From Paracoccus liaowanqingii (lineage in GTDB: Bacteria; Pseudomonadota; Alphaproteobacteria; Rhodobacterales; Rhodobacteraceae), in contig NZ_CP038439.1 of assembly GCF_004683865.2 (NCBI RefSeq), forward strand, positions 3,040,001-3,104,000: a stretch of DNA of 64,000 nt, in the 5' to 3' direction. Shown piece after piece: positions 49,671 through 60,763 of the stretch. The notes under the pieces were generated by a model. It ran no database searches and was not told the DNA's origin. It worked only from the letters and a program-made list of their open reading frames with translations. The translations under genes were made by a program, and so were the position numbers. The stretch's first letter is position 1. Each line of letters starts with the position of its first letter.

Positions 49671-50455
49671 CAGGCAATCTCCGGCTGAAGGTTCAGGCGC
49701 GCGGTGAACTCGGCCGCGAACTGGCGATAGGCGACACTGCCCTTGGAGCCCGGATCGTAGACCAGGACGGGCTGCGCATGCGACGGCGCCTCAGATACCC
49801 TGACATTGCGGGGAATGACGGTCGGGTAGACGAGATCTCCCAGGGTTTCGCGCGCATCGGCCTCCACCTGCTGGGACAGGTTGTTCCGATAGTCCGACAT
49901 CGTGAGCAGGATCCCGTTGATGCGAAGGCGCGGATTGGCCCCCTGCCGGACCTGCTTGACGGTGGCTAGCAACTGGGACAGCCCCTCCAAGGCGTAGAAC
50001 TCGGCCTGCAACGGAACAAGAACGCTGGACGCCGCGACCATGGCATTCACGGTCAGAAGGCCCAAGGCCGGGGGGCAATCAATGAGGATGATGGTCCCCG
50101 GAGGTGCCGCCTTGAGTTGGCGTTCCAGAAGGCGTGTCCGATCCAGCACTTGTGACAGCTGGACATCGGCAGAGGCCAGATCGGGAGTCGACGGAACGAG
50201 GCGCAGATTGTGAACATCGGTGGCGATCGCAGCCGTCTCCAGGTCCACCTCGCCGGTCAGAAGTTCATAGATCGTATGTTCGCGCTGCTCGGTCGTGATC
50301 CCCAGGCCGGTGGATGCATTCCCTTGAGGGTCCAGATCCACAAGAATCGTTGAATGCCCGGCTTGCGCCAAGGCTGCGCCCAGATTGACCGCCGTGGTCG
50401 TCTTGCCGACACCGCCCTTCTGGTTGGCAATGGCCACAATATGCTGTTCAGGCAT
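49670..50455 (-). CDS. parA: Chromosome partitioning ATPase ParA
   Basis: Deviant Walker ATPase that moves the ParB-parS complex. It has 261 residues, IVAIANQKGGVGKTTTAVNLGAALA (KGGVGKTT) at the N-terminus, DLDPQGNASTGLGI, and the ILIDCPPALGLLTVNAM Walker B segment. TGATG overlap with parB. Its start overlaps the 3' end of rsmG by eight bases. Confidence 0.98.
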   Translation of the reverse strand: MPEQHIVAIANQKGGVGKTTTAVNLGAALAQAGHSTILVDLDPQGNASTGLGITTEQREHTIYELLTGEVDLETAAIATDVHNLRLVPSTPDLASADVQLSQVLDRTRLLERQLKAAPPGTIILIDCPPALGLLTVNAMVAASSVLVPLQAEFYALEGLSQLLATVKQVRQGANPRLRINGILLTMSDYRNNLSQQVEADARETLGDLVYPTVIPRNVRVSEAPSHAQPVLVYDPGSKGSVAYRQFAAEFTARLNLQPEIA

Positions 50456-51041
50456 GAGAAACTCCGGTCACTTTCAGAATTGCCGCTTCCGGTTCAGTAC
50501 TACTCGGAACGGCATCCAGATCAAATCGCCAATCGTGCCTGGCATGGGCAGATTCGTCTCGCCAGGTTCGGCCCTTCATCAGATAGGCGGTCCCCGTCGG
50601 TTTCATGTGCAGATGAACCATCTCTAGAAGCTGCGGCAAGGGCGCCAGAGCGCGGGCGGAGACATGATCCGCGTTCTGGGGCGCGATGGACATGATGCGT
50701 TCTGAAATCACTGCCGCGTTCGTCAAGGAGAGTTCACGGATGACAGTACGAAGGAAGGCGGATTTCCGCTGATCGCTTTCGGTGAGAACGACCGACATCT
50801 GTCGATCGGCGCCCATGATCGCGACGACAAGCCCCGGCAGCCCGCCACCGCTTCCCAAGTCGAGCCATAGCCCAGCCTGCGGATCTGCCAAGGAAAACAA
50901 TTGCAAGCTGTCGTCGAGGTGGCGGGATCTGAAGTCCGGCAGTGTAGATGCCGCCACCAGGTTGATCTTGGGGTTCCACTTCTGAACAAGCGCGTGATAG
51001 GCCGACAGACGATCCATTGTTTCACGTGAAACACTGGTCAT
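50448..51041 (-). CDS. rsmG: 16S rRNA (guanine527-N7)-methyltransferase RsmG
   Basis: SAM-dependent methyltransferase (GidB) of 197 residues. The SAM motif is [18 protein letters not shown], followed by [13 protein letters not shown] and [15 protein letters not shown]. The N-terminal codons for VSRET overlap a parS site. Overlaps mnmG by four bases (ATGA) in the classical mnmG-rsmG-parAB order. Confidence 0.97.
   Translation of the reverse strand: MTSVSRETMDRLSAYHALVQKWNPKINLVAASTLPDFRSRHLDDSLQLFSLADPQAGLWLDLGSGGGLPGLVVAIMGADRQMSVVLTESDQRKSAFLRTVIRELSLTNAAVISERIMSIAPQNADHVSARALAPLPQLLEMVHLHMKPTGTAYLMKGRTWRDESAHARHDWRFDLDAVPSSTEPEAAILKVTGVSHA
51018..51033. promoter_or_regulatory. parS site 1 (ParB-binding)
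   Basis: TGTTTCACGTGAAACA is a perfect 16-bp palindromic parS. It is embedded in the first codons of rsmG (VSRET). ParB nucleates here to load the chromosome segregation complex. Confidence 0.93.
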
Positions 51042-52906
51042 GCGAGCTTCCGCTGACCGATCCTTGTCGCGGCAATGAGCAAGGTCAGTGCTGCGGGAGT
51101 TATCCCTTCGATCTTGGCCGCTTCTGCGAGGGTCGCCGGGCGCTTCTCGTCCAGCTTCCGCGAAAGCTCGCCAGACAATCCACCGAGCGAGTGATAGTCG
51201 ATATCCAAGGGCAATATGAGGCTCTCCTGCTGCCGCAGAGCAGCAGCATCGCGATCTTGCCGGTCAGTGTATTGGCTGTACAACGCATCATTCCTCAACT
51301 GTATCAGCGTTTCAGACGGCAACAGTGTCAGTTCAGGGATCTTGTCGCGCAGTTCGGCATTATCAAATTCTTGCAGACCGAGAAGGGAGAACAACGACCT
51401 TGCCTTGCCGTCCTGCCGCACTTGGAGTCCCGTCCGGTTGAGTTCCGAGGGCGTCATGTGTGTTGCTTCCGCCAATGCCCGGGCTTCCAGATACAACGCT
51501 TGCCGTTCGCCATAGGCTTTGCGCCTTTCTTCGCCGACACAGCCGAGCGCAATTCCGACGGGCGTCAGCCGCTGATCGGCATTGTCCGCGCGGAGCGTCA
51601 ACCGGAACTCCGCGCGGGAGGTGAACATCCGATAAGGTTCCGAGACACCATGGGTAACAAGGTCGTCGATCATGACCCCGATATAGCTGTTCGTCCGGCT
51701 GAAAAATGTAGGTGCCTTACCGCCAGCGACCAATGCGGCATTGATGCCGGCGACCAGCCCTTGCGCCGCTGCCTCTTCATAACCCGTCGTGCCGTTGATC
51801 TGCCCGGCCAGAAACAGACCGGGCACAGTTCTGACGTTCAACGCAGCATCAAGGCACCTCGGATCCACATAATCGTATTCGACTGCGTAACCCGGCTGCA
51901 GGATTTGCGCTCGCTCCAGTCCTTTGATGGACTTAACGTATTGTTGCTGAACTTCCGCCGGCAAGGACGTGGAAATACCATTCGGATAGACGGTGTCGTC
52001 CTCAAGCCCCTCGGGCTCAAGGAATATCTGGTGGGAGGTCTTGTCGGAAAACCTGACCACCTTGTCTTCGATGGAAGGACAATATCGCGGACCTTTTCCT
52101 GAGATATGTCCCCCATAAATCGCTGATCTCGAAAGGTTATCGCGAATGATCTGGTGCGTGACGCTGTTTGTGTGCGTGATTCCGCAAGACAACTGGCGGG
52201 CCTCGGGATGGGTGCTCAGATACGAGAACATTGATGGAATGTCGTCACCGGCCTGCATTTCCAATACCGACCAATCGATGGATTTGCCATCCAATCGGGG
52301 GGGAGTACCAGTCTTCAATCTGCCAAACGGCAGCTGATAGCGACGAAGAGCGCCTGCCAGACCCGTTGATGCCTCGCCACCCCATCGCCCCGCGGACCGT
52401 GCAACATCACCGATGTGGATCGTCGCGTTGAGGAAGGTGCCGGTCGTCAGGATGGTGGTCGTGCAAACTATCTCTTGCCCGTCTTCAAGTCTGATCCCTC
52501 GGACTGAGCCGCCATCGTCGACGAGATCGACTACCTTGCAAAAAAGAATTTCGATGCCCCGATAGTTGCGAAGCATGTCCCAGGAGGCTTGCCGATACAA
52601 CTGCCTGTCCATCTGCGCCCTGGGGCCTCGAACGGCTGGTCCCTTCCGCTGGTTCAACAGTCGGAACTGTATCCCTGCCCGATCGGCCAACCGCGACATG
52701 ACGCCATCCAAGGCATCGATTTCCCTGACCAGATGTCCTTTCCCCAGACCTCCAATGGCAGGATTGCAGGACAATGCGCCGATGTCAGATTGCTGCATTG
52801 TCACAAGGACCACCGAGGCACCCATCCGCGCTGCAGCGGCGGCCGCCTCCACTCCTGCATGACCTGCCCCAATAACAGCGACATCGTAATGTTTCACGTG
52901 GAACAT
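51038..52906 (-). CDS. mnmG: tRNA uridine-5-carboxymethylaminomethyl modification enzyme MnmG (GidA)
   Basis: FAD-dependent partner of MnmE in wobble uridine modification. The 622 residues contain the FAD loop [47 protein letters not shown] and the [12 protein letters not shown] signature. The C-terminal SYNRP-type helix bundle follows. The start sequence MFHVKH is encoded by a parS site. Confidence 0.98.
   Translation of the reverse strand: MFHVKHYDVAVIGAGHAGVEAAAAAARMGASVVLVTMQQSDIGALSCNPAIGGLGKGHLVREIDALDGVMSRLADRAGIQFRLLNQRKGPAVRGPRAQMDRQLYRQASWDMLRNYRGIEILFCKVVDLVDDGGSVRGIRLEDGQEIVCTTTILTTGTFLNATIHIGDVARSAGRWGGEASTGLAGALRRYQLPFGRLKTGTPPRLDGKSIDWSVLEMQAGDDIPSMFSYLSTHPEARQLSCGITHTNSVTHQIIRDNLSRSAIYGGHISGKGPRYCPSIEDKVVRFSDKTSHQIFLEPEGLEDDTVYPNGISTSLPAEVQQQYVKSIKGLERAQILQPGYAVEYDYVDPRCLDAALNVRTVPGLFLAGQINGTTGYEEAAAQGLVAGINAALVAGGKAPTFFSRTNSYIGVMIDDLVTHGVSEPYRMFTSRAEFRLTLRADNADQRLTPVGIALGCVGEERRKAYGERQALYLEARALAEATHMTPSELNRTGLQVRQDGKARSLFSLLGLQEFDNAELRDKIPELTLLPSETLIQLRNDALYSQYTDRQDRDAAALRQQESLILPLDIDYHSLGGLSGELSRKLDEKRPATLAEAAKIEGITPAALTLLIAATRIGQRKLA
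52890..52905. promoter_or_regulatory. parS site 2 (ParB-binding)
   Basis: TGTTTCACGTGGAACA, or TGTTCCACGTGAAACA on the minus strand, matches the consensus TGTTnCACGTGAAACA exactly. It codes for FHVKH at the start of mnmG. It lies 1.87 kb from the first site. Confidence 0.92.
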
Positions 52907-52909
52907 CTC

Positions 52910-54175
52910 CTACTTGCCGATACAGAAGGACGAAAAGATTGCATCCAGATAATCGTCAGCACCGATCTGGCCGACCAAACGGTCGAGGCAGGATGCAGCA
53001 CCGCGCAGTGATTCGGCAACCAGTTCGGCAGGAAGCCTTTCCAACCCGTCCAGGGCGGTGATTGCCCCGACGAGTTCCGCCCGCTGCCGATCATGGCTGA
53101 CGATCCCCGCTCCCGCGATACGACCGGAAACCTCGCGTTGAATGTCTGCCAGCATGTTGTCGATACCAGCGCCGGTCAGGGACGAGACGGACAAGCCGGC
53201 GGACGGAAGACCGTCATCCGCATGGCTTCGAACCGTCAGATCCCCGGGCATCCACAAATCCGTCACAGCCTGCGCATCCCGGGACAGGTGGATCCGAAGA
53301 TCCGCATCCCGGGCACGACCACGGGCACGTTCAACCCCCGCAGACTCGACCGCATCGCATGCCTCGCGCAGACCTGCCGTATCCAGAAAGGTGACGGCCA
53401 GACCCTTCAGGTCGAAGCGCAGTTCGATCACGTCGCGTGTCGTCCCCGCCACCTCCGAAACGATCGCCATCTCCCTCCGTGCCAGACGGTTCAGCAGGCT
53501 CGACTTTCCGGCATTCGGTGGTCCGATGATCGCGACTTCGAACCCCTCCCGGATCCGCTCTGCGGCCTGGAACCCGTCGATCTCCTTCTGAATCCTGACC
53601 CGCAACTCCGCGACCGCTTCGAACACCCGATCGGGGACCTCATCCGGAACATCCTCGTCCGCAAAATCCACGCTGACCTCGACCAGCGCCCCCGCTTCGA
53701 TCAACAGGGCCCGCCACTCTTCCGCCCGTCTGGCCAACTCTCCGGAGACCCCCCGCAGGGCAAGCTTGCGCTGCGCCTCGGTCTCGGCGGCCAGCAGATC
53801 CCCCAGGCCTTCGATCTCGGCCAGATCCATCCGTCCGTTCAGGAACGCACGCCGCGTGAACTCTCCGGCCTCCGCCGGGCGCGCGCCCATCTCGATCAAG
53901 GCACGCGCGACGCGCCGGGCGATCACGGGGGCGCCGTGCAGGTGCAGTTCGGCCACCTCCTCGCCCGTGAAGCTGGACCCCTGCGCGAACCAGAGGGCCA
54001 GTACCTGATCGATCAGGTCACCATCCTGCGCCAGATCGCGGAAATAGGCATGCCTCGGCAGTTCCAGCGGTCCCACCAGACGTTCGGCAGCCTCCCGCGC
54101 GCCATCTCCACTCAGGCGGATGACGGAAACGCCCCCCCGCCCGGGCGGGGTGGCTTCTGCGAAAATCAGGTCCAT
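52910..54175 (-). CDS. mnmE: tRNA modification GTPase MnmE (TrmE)
   Basis: GTPase that acts with MnmG on tRNA wobble uridines. The 421 residues contain the N-terminal folate-binding region (MDLIFAEATPPGRGGVSVIRLSG), the G domain with VAIIGPPNAGKSSLLNRLARREMAIVS and DTAGLREACDAVE, and the conserved C-terminal CIGK. Three bases before mnmG. Confidence 0.97.
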   Translation of the reverse strand: MDLIFAEATPPGRGGVSVIRLSGDGAREAAERLVGPLELPRHAYFRDLAQDGDLIDQVLALWFAQGSSFTGEEVAELHLHGAPVIARRVARALIEMGARPAEAGEFTRRAFLNGRMDLAEIEGLGDLLAAETEAQRKLALRGVSGELARRAEEWRALLIEAGALVEVSVDFADEDVPDEVPDRVFEAVAELRVRIQKEIDGFQAAERIREGFEVAIIGPPNAGKSSLLNRLARREMAIVSEVAGTTRDVIELRFDLKGLAVTFLDTAGLREACDAVESAGVERARGRARDADLRIHLSRDAQAVTDLWMPGDLTVRSHADDGLPSAGLSVSSLTGAGIDNMLADIQREVSGRIAGAGIVSHDRQRAELVGAITALDGLERLPAELVAESLRGAASCLDRLVGQIGADDYLDAIFSSFCIGK

Positions 54176-54186
54176 CGCTGCCCCGT

Positions 54187-55458
<1,272 letters not shown>

Positions 55459-55585
55459 TTGGGCAAATACTTTCAGCCGCGCGACGGATCGGACGGGGAA
55501 GACAGGGTGTTCCGGGAATCCCGTACCGGACGGCCGGGGTTGCGGCGCACATAAGCCGCCACCCCCGGCGAGTCAATCTTTTCGA

Positions 55586-56032
55586 TCAGAACTTGACGAT
55601 GACCGCCGTCACGATCGCGATCATCAGCAGGGTCGGCACCTCGTTCATCATCCGGTAGCGGCGGCCCGTCTGCGCCGCGCCGCCCTCCAGCGCGCGGCGT
55701 TCGCGGGCGCACCAGACGTGAAAAACCGTCATGCCGATCACCCCGGCGGCCTTGACCCAAGGCCAGATCATCGACCAGTCCACGATCCCGGGGGTCAGGA
55801 CCAGGCTCAGCCCGCTGATCCAGGTCGCGATCATCGCCGGGCGCATGATCACCCGCAGCAGCTTGTCCTCCATGATCACGAAGCTGGCCGTCGGCTCGGG
55901 GCCGTTGGGCCCCCGTTCCGCGTGATAGACGAACAATCTGGGCAGATAGAACAGCCCGGCCATCCACGAAATGACGGCCATGACGTGGAATGCCTTTGCA
56001 TAGGGATAGATCAGGGCCAGCCAGTCGAACAT
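55586..56032 (-). CDS. hemJ: HemJ-type protoporphyrinogen IX oxidase
   Basis: The product is a 148-residue integral membrane protein with about four helices. Conserved His are in AYxKAFHVMAVISWMAGLFYLPRLFVYH, with KVWCA-like FHVWCARERRAL and the C-terminal MNEVPTLLMIAIVTAVIVKF. Catalyses the penultimate haem step where HemY/HemG are absent. The start at 56032 is preferred over 56056 because it gives the family start MFDWLALIYPYAKAFHV. First gene left of oriC. Confidence 0.93.
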   Translation of the reverse strand: MFDWLALIYPYAKAFHVMAVISWMAGLFYLPRLFVYHAERGPNGPEPTASFVIMEDKLLRVIMRPAMIATWISGLSLVLTPGIVDWSMIWPWVKAAGVIGMTVFHVWCARERRALEGGAAQTGRRYRMMNEVPTLLMIAIVTAVIVKF

Positions 56033-56514
56033 CACGCCACCTCTCTTCCCTCCCACTTAAATAAAAAGAAAAGAGAAAGGAATGTTGTTGTAGTAGGGGC
56101 TGTGGACAGAAGGATCTGGACTCTGCCCACCGTGATTTCCTCAGAATCAGCGCTTGTGGACAATGTCGTGGGCAAAGCGGCACGCAGCTTGATAATCGTT
56201 TGTAAACAAAGCGATCGAATGTGGATAAGGTTGAGGATAATGACCGCGCCTGCAATCTGTCCACAGATCGGCCTGTGGCGCCGTCCCGGTTGTCCACCTG
56301 TGGAGAGGCCCTGCCCGTTCCGGATCCGTTCCAGGGCGAAATCAGCATACGCGAGGGCTTGACGCATCTTGTCTTCAGGCCCCGCACCGATTCCCCCCGC
56401 CTTTCGTCCACAGCCCGTCCGCACCCGTCCGGTGACATCGGCCGCCGACGGGGCGAACAAGGTCTTTCGCCGGGCCCGTCCTGCCCCTAGTCTGCAGGTT
56501 CAATCCGGTCAGCG
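56033..56514. other. Chromosomal replication origin (oriC), non-coding gap
   Basis: A 482-base gap lies between hemJ and aroE, at the point where flanking genes switch from minus to plus. An AT-rich tract at 56056-56094 is a candidate unwinding element. DnaA-box-like 9-mers follow: TGTGGACAG (56101), TGTGGACAA (56155), the perfect TGTGGATAA (56220), CTGTCCACA (56257), TTGTCCACC (56290) and TCGTCCACA (56404). A TTTGT-AA-ACAAA palindrome lies near 56200. parABS beside it agrees. No ORF above noise was seen. Confidence 0.85.
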
Positions 56515-57381
56515 ATGAACGAACCCATGCAAGACGCCGTGCCCGCCAGCCAGATCAGCCATGCGCCCCTCGTGGGGGTCATCGGCATGCCGATCGCGCA
56601 TTCGCGCTCGCCCCGCCTGCATGCGCATTGGCTGGCCCGCTATGGCCTGCCCGGGCATTACATGCCGCTTCCCGTGATGCCCGAGCATCTGGCCGAGGTT
56701 CTGCGCATCCTGCCCCGTGCGGGCTTCGTCGGCGCGAATGTCACCATCCCCCACAAGGAGGCCGTGCTGACCCTGGCCGATACGGTCACCGACCGGGCCG
56801 CGCTGATCGGGGCCGCGAATACGCTGATCTTCCGCCCCGACGGCAAGATCCATGCCGACAACACCGACGGCTACGGCTTCATCGCCAACCTGCGCCAGCA
56901 CGCGCCGGACTGGCAGCCCGACCGGGGTCCGGCGGCGCTGATCGGGGCCGGGGGGGCGGCGCGGGCCGTGGTGGCCTCGCTTCTGGACAGCGGTGTCAGG
57001 GAGCTGCGCATCGCCAACCGCACGCGGCTGCGGGCCGAACAGATCAAGGCCGAGTTCGGCGCCCGGCTGGTCGTCTATGACTGGGCGCAGGTCGGCCACA
57101 TGCTGGAGGGCGCGACCACGGTCGTCAATGCGACCTCCCTGGGGATGGAGGGCAAGCAGCCCCTGCGCGTGCCGCTGGACGCGCTGCTGCCCGGCGCCTT
57201 GGTGACGGATCTGGTCTACACGCCCCTGATGACCCCCTTCCTGGTCGAGGCGCAGGCACGGGGCTGCCACGTGGTCGACGGCCTCGGCATGCTGCTGCAC
57301 CAGGCCGCCCCGGGCTTCGAACGCTGGTTCGGCCAGCGCCCCGAGGTCGATGACGAGGCGCGGCGGATCGCCTTGGGATGA
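56515..57381 (+). CDS. aroE: Shikimate dehydrogenase
   Basis: NADPH-dependent reduction of dehydroshikimate. The 288 residues contain VGVIGMPIAHSRSPRLHAHWL, GANVTIPHKEAVL with the catalytic Lys, ADNTDGYGFIANL, ALIGAGGAARAVVASLL and NATSLGMEG. The start is ATG 56515 or possibly 56527. First gene right of oriC; it overlaps coaE. Confidence 0.98.
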   Translation: MNEPMQDAVPASQISHAPLVGVIGMPIAHSRSPRLHAHWLARYGLPGHYMPLPVMPEHLAEVLRILPRAGFVGANVTIPHKEAVLTLADTVTDRAALIGAANTLIFRPDGKIHADNTDGYGFIANLRQHAPDWQPDRGPAALIGAGGAARAVVASLLDSGVRELRIANRTRLRAEQIKAEFGARLVVYDWAQVGHMLEGATTVVNATSLGMEGKQPLRVPLDALLPGALVTDLVYTPLMTPFLVEAQARGCHVVDGLGMLLHQAAPGFERWFGQRPEVDDEARRIALG

Positions 57382-57965
57382 CCTACCGGCTTGGGCTGAC
57401 CGGCAGCATCGGCATGGGCAAATCCACGACCGCGGCCATGTTCCGCGACTTGGGCCATCCGGTCTGGGACGCCGACGCGGTCGTCCATGACCTCTACGCC
57501 CCCGGCGGCGCGGCGGTGGGGCCGGTCGGGGCGGCCTTTCCGGAGGCGCTGCGCGACGGCGGGATCGACCGCGCGGCGCTCAAGCAGGCGCTGGCCGCCG
57601 ATCCGGGCGCCCTGGCGCGGCTCGAGGCTCTGGTCCATCCGCTGGTGGCCCGCGACCGGCAGGCCTTCGTCGCGCGCCATGCCGACCGCCCGCTGGTCGT
57701 GCTGGACATCCCGCTGCTGTTCGAAAGCGCCGCGCCCCCCGATCTGGACGGCGTCGCGGTGGTCTCCACCGATGCCGACACGCAGGCCGCCCGCGTGCTG
57801 TCCCGTCCCGGCATGACGCCCGAGACGCTGCGGATGATCCTTGCGCGCCAGATGCCCGATGTGGAAAAACGCCGTCGGGCCGACTGGATCATTCCGACCG
57901 ACACGCCCGAGGCGGCCCGTGCCGCCGTCGCCCGCATCGTGAAGGAGGTCACCGCCCATGCGTGA
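57378..57965 (+). CDS. coaE: Dephospho-CoA kinase
   Basis: Last step of coenzyme A synthesis. The 195 residues begin [36 protein letters not shown], with the P-loop and the acceptor-site Asp pair, then [12 protein letters not shown]. Overlap with aroE (ATGA) and with dnaQ by eight bases. Confidence 0.98.
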   Translation: MTYRLGLTGSIGMGKSTTAAMFRDLGHPVWDADAVVHDLYAPGGAAVGPVGAAFPEALRDGGIDRAALKQALAADPGALARLEALVHPLVARDRQAFVARHADRPLVVLDIPLLFESAAPPDLDGVAVVSTDADTQAARVLSRPGMTPETLRMILARQMPDVEKRRRADWIIPTDTPEAARAAVARIVKEVTAHA

Positions 57966-58662
57966 GATCGTGCTGGACACCGAAACCACCGGCTTCGACG
58001 CCGAGGGCGCCGACCGCATCGTCGAGATCGGCGCGCTGGAGCTGCTGAACCACCTGCCCACCGGCCGCACCTTCCACGTCTACATCAACCCCGAACGCGC
58101 GATGCCGAAAGAGGCGTTCGACGTCCACGGGCTGGGCGACGACTTCCTGCACGACAAGCCGAAATTCGCGGCCGTCGCGCGGGATTTCATCGACTTCATC
58201 GGGTCCGAGGCCAAGCTGGTCATCCACAATGCCAGCTTCGACATGAAATTCCTCAATGCCGAACTGAAGCGCGCAGGCCATCCGGTCCTGCCCTGGTCGC
58301 GGGCGCTGGACACGGTCGGCATGGCGCGGACCAAGTTCCCCGGCTCTCCGGCCTCGCTGGACGCGCTCTGCCGCCGCTTCGGAATCGACAATTCGGGACG
58401 CGAGCTGCACGGCGCGCTTCTGGACAGCGAGTTGCTGGCCGAGGTCTATCTGGAGCTGATCGGTGGCCGCCAGCCCGACTTGGTGCTGGACACGCCCGCC
58501 GAAGACGACGCCCCGCGCGATCCCGATGGCCGCATCCAGCCCCGCGCGCCGCGCCCGCGGCCCCTGCCGCCGCGCCTGACCCCGGCCGAGGCCCAGGCCC
58601 ATGCCGAGTTCGTCGCCGCCTTGGGCGATCAGTCCATCTGGGCGCGTTTTGCCGCACCCTGA
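57958..58662 (+). CDS. dnaQ: DNA polymerase III epsilon subunit (proofreading exonuclease)
   Basis: The product has 234 residues. The 3'-5' exonuclease motifs are [27 protein letters not shown] (Exo I), [16 protein letters not shown] (Exo II) and [17 protein letters not shown] (Exo III). The C-terminal Pro-rich tail should bind the polymerase. GGAGG precedes the ATG at 57958 inside coaE. Confidence 0.98.
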   Translation: MREIVLDTETTGFDAEGADRIVEIGALELLNHLPTGRTFHVYINPERAMPKEAFDVHGLGDDFLHDKPKFAAVARDFIDFIGSEAKLVIHNASFDMKFLNAELKRAGHPVLPWSRALDTVGMARTKFPGSPASLDALCRRFGIDNSGRELHGALLDSELLAEVYLELIGGRQPDLVLDTPAEDDAPRDPDGRIQPRAPRPRPLPPRLTPAEAQAHAEFVAALGDQSIWARFAAP

Positions 58663-58710
58663 GGCTGTTCTTGCACGCAAGCGCCCCCGGCCCCATGCTG
58701 GCCGAAAGCG

Positions 58711-59613
58711 ATGCGGGGAATGATGCTGGACTGGTTGCGCGACATAGGCTCGTTCTGGGGTGCCATCTTCGAACGGATGGACAAGACCCACATGACCCTG
58801 ATCGCGGCGGGCGTGGCCTTCTACGCGATGTTCGCGGTCTTTCCGGGACTGGCCGCGATCATCGCCCTGTGGAGCCTGTGGTTCGATCCCCTCGTGGTGC
58901 TGACCTATCTGGACGTGGCGCATGAATTCCTGCCCGGCGGCGCGGCCGAGATCGTCGACGACCAGGTGGCCACGCTGACGGATAACGGCCAGACCTCGGT
59001 CGGCTGGACTTCGTTCGTGTCCTTCCTGATCGCGACCATCGCGGCACGCGCCGGGGTGGATGCGCTGATCCGGGGGCTGAACGCGGCCTATGGGGTGCGG
59101 GCGCATTCCACCATCTTCGGCTTCCTGCTGGCCTATCTGCTGACGCTGGTGATCGTGGGCATTTCGCTGGCGGGGCTGGCGACCATCGTGGTCGTGCCGG
59201 TGCTGCTGAACTTCGTGGTCTTCGCGCCTTACCGGACCAGCCTGCTGACGGTCCTGCCTTGGGCCGGGATGTTCCTGCTGGTGATCCTGACCATCGGCGT
59301 CCTCTATCGCTATGGCCCCAACGTGAAGACGCCGCGCACCCGGATCTTCACCTGGGGGGCGCTCTTCGCCGCCGTGCTGTGGTCGGCGGGATCGATGGCC
59401 TTCTCGGCCTATCTGGGCAGCTTCAACAGTTACAACCGGATCTACGGCTCGATCGGGACGGTCGTGGCGCTGCTGATGTGGTTCTATCTGGCAGGGTTCT
59501 CGGTGCTTCTGGGCGCGCTGATCAATGTCGAGCTGGCCCGTCGCCGCCGCCTGAGGGCCGCGCGCGAGGCGCGGCGCGGCTTCGACGAATTGCTGGCCGA
59601 GAAGTCGAAATGA
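58711..59613 (+). CDS. YihY/virulence factor BrkB-family membrane protein
   Basis: The product has up to 300 residues and six membrane segments: MTLIAAGVAFYAMFAVFPGLAAIIALWSLW (the family start), FLLAYLLTLVIVGISLAGLATIVVVPVLL, GSIGTVVALLMWFYLAGFSVLLGALINVEL. Function not settled (once mis-called RNase BN). Start is 58711, or the better-spaced ATG at 58720 after GCGGGGA. Confidence 0.92.
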   Translation: MRGMMLDWLRDIGSFWGAIFERMDKTHMTLIAAGVAFYAMFAVFPGLAAIIALWSLWFDPLVVLTYLDVAHEFLPGGAAEIVDDQVATLTDNGQTSVGWTSFVSFLIATIAARAGVDALIRGLNAAYGVRAHSTIFGFLLAYLLTLVIVGISLAGLATIVVVPVLLNFVVFAPYRTSLLTVLPWAGMFLLVILTIGVLYRYGPNVKTPRTRIFTWGALFAAVLWSAGSMAFSAYLGSFNSYNRIYGSIGTVVALLMWFYLAGFSVLLGALINVELARRRRLRAAREARRGFDELLAEKSK

Positions 59614-59615
59614 CA

Positions 59616-59637
59616 AGGGCGCCCCGAGGGGCGCCCT
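59616..59637. terminator. Bidirectional terminator between yihY-like gene and phyR
   Basis: AGGGCGCCCC and GGGGCGCCCT form a perfect 10-bp stem with a two-base loop in the 49-base convergent gap. It can serve both strands, though the T tract is short. Confidence 0.6.
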
Positions 59638-59662
59638 GTCCGGTCGGCGGGTTGGGGTGCCC

Positions 59663-60466
59663 TCAGGCCTCCAGCCCCTCGGTCGAGGCGAAGAACATCG
59701 CCTGGCTGACGGCCGAGCGGACCTGCTCCTCGCTGTAGGGCTTCGAGATCAGGAAGGCCGGCTCGGGCCGGTCGCCGGTCAGCAGGCGCTCGGGGAAGGC
59801 GGTGATGAAGATCACCGGGATGTCGCCCATGCTGCCCAGCAGCTCGTTGACGGCATCCACGCCCGACGATCCGTCGGCCAGCTGGATGTCGGCCAGGATC
59901 AGGTCGGGGCGGTGCTTGCCCGCCAGCTCGATCGCGGCGGTATGGGTGCGCGCGACGCCCGTGACCTCGTGGCCCATGGCCTGCACGATGCCCTTGAGGT
60001 CCATTGCGATGATCATCTCGTCCTCGATGACCATGACGCGACCGCGCAGCGAACTGCCCATCTCGCTCAGCGCGATCTGGACCAGCTCCTCGGCCTCGGC
60101 GGGCTCGACCTGCATGACGCGGGCGATCTGGTCGCTGCGCAGCTCCTCGATCGTGCGCAGCAGCAGGGCTTCGCGCGAATTGGGGGTCAGGCCGCGCAGG
60201 TGATCCTGGGCGCGGCGTTCCCGCGCGCTCATGTCCGCCTCTTCGACCGGCTGGCCGGAACTCTGCCAGATCGCGTGGAAGGTCTTGAACAGCGCGATGC
60301 GCAGGTCATCCTCGCCGTCCAGCACGCTGCGGTCGGTCAGGATCGCCTCCAGCGTGGCGGCCGCATAATTGTCACCGGCGCTTTGGCTGCCGGTCAGGGC
60401 GCGCGCGTAGCGGCGGAGGAACGGAAGCTCGCGCCCGATGGATTGGGCCAGATCGGCAGCAGTCAT
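59663..60466 (-). CDS. phyR: General stress response regulator PhyR
   Basis: Anti-anti-sigma response regulator. The 267 residues join an EcfG-like sigma domain (about 1-140: FLRRYARALTGSQSAGDNYAAATLEAIL and LRGLTPNSREALLLRTIEEL) to a receiver domain with the phospho-acceptor Asp193 in DLILADIQLADG and the conserved FITAFPERLL and KPYSEEQV. When phosphorylated, the sigma-like half should bind NepR and free EcfG. The ATG at 60466 follows AAGAGGA; the in-frame GTG at 60469 is an alternative. Divergent from nepR-ecfG. Confidence 0.97.
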   Translation of the reverse strand: MTAADLAQSIGRELPFLRRYARALTGSQSAGDNYAAATLEAILTDRSVLDGEDDLRIALFKTFHAIWQSSGQPVEEADMSARERRAQDHLRGLTPNSREALLLRTIEELRSDQIARVMQVEPAEAEELVQIALSEMGSSLRGRVMVIEDEMIIAMDLKGIVQAMGHEVTGVARTHTAAIELAGKHRPDLILADIQLADGSSGVDAVNELLGSMGDIPVIFITAFPERLLTGDRPEPAFLISKPYSEEQVRSAVSQAMFFASTEGLEA

Positions 60467-60496
60467 CACACAGTCCTCTTATTTCGCGTCTTGCAA

Positions 60497-60522
60497 GGAA
60501 CCATCGGAACCCCCTATCGGTT
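60497..60522 (+). promoter_or_regulatory. EcfG-type (general stress) promoter candidate upstream of nepR
   Basis: GGAAC (60497-60501), 17 bases and GGTT (60519-60522) match the EcfG consensus GGAAC-N16/17-CGTT with one mismatch. A second GGAAC begins at 60506. The position is about 40 bases before the nepR ATG, as expected for autoregulation of nepR-ecfG. Confidence 0.5.
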
Positions 60523-60561
60523 GCATAGCGTGCGCACAAGTTTGTCGGGACTAACAATAAT

Positions 60562-60708
60562 ATGACAGCCAAACGAGACGACCGTCGGAGAGCGGCAGTG
60601 GAAAAACAGATCGACGAGAATCTCAAGCGGGTCTACGAGCAGGATGCCACTGACCAGATCCCCGACCGGTTTCTTGATCTGCTGAAAAAGCTGAAAGATC
60701 AGGAATGA
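60562..60708 (+). CDS. nepR: Anti-sigma factor NepR
   Basis: A small protein of 48 residues. It reads MTAKRDDRRRAAVEKQIDEN, then LKRVYEQDATDQIPDRFLDLLKKL, matching the NepR helix pattern IxxxLRxxYxxxxxxxIPDRFxxLLxxL. It sequesters EcfG until PhyR~P binds it. It lies between divergent phyR and downstream ecfG (55 bases away), the classical order. Confidence 0.93.
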   Translation: MTAKRDDRRRAAVEKQIDENLKRVYEQDATDQIPDRFLDLLKKLKDQE

Positions 60709-60763
60709 CGGTGTCCCGGACAGCGTCCCTTTTTCCGATTCAGCCTGCCGGTAAGACAATCTC

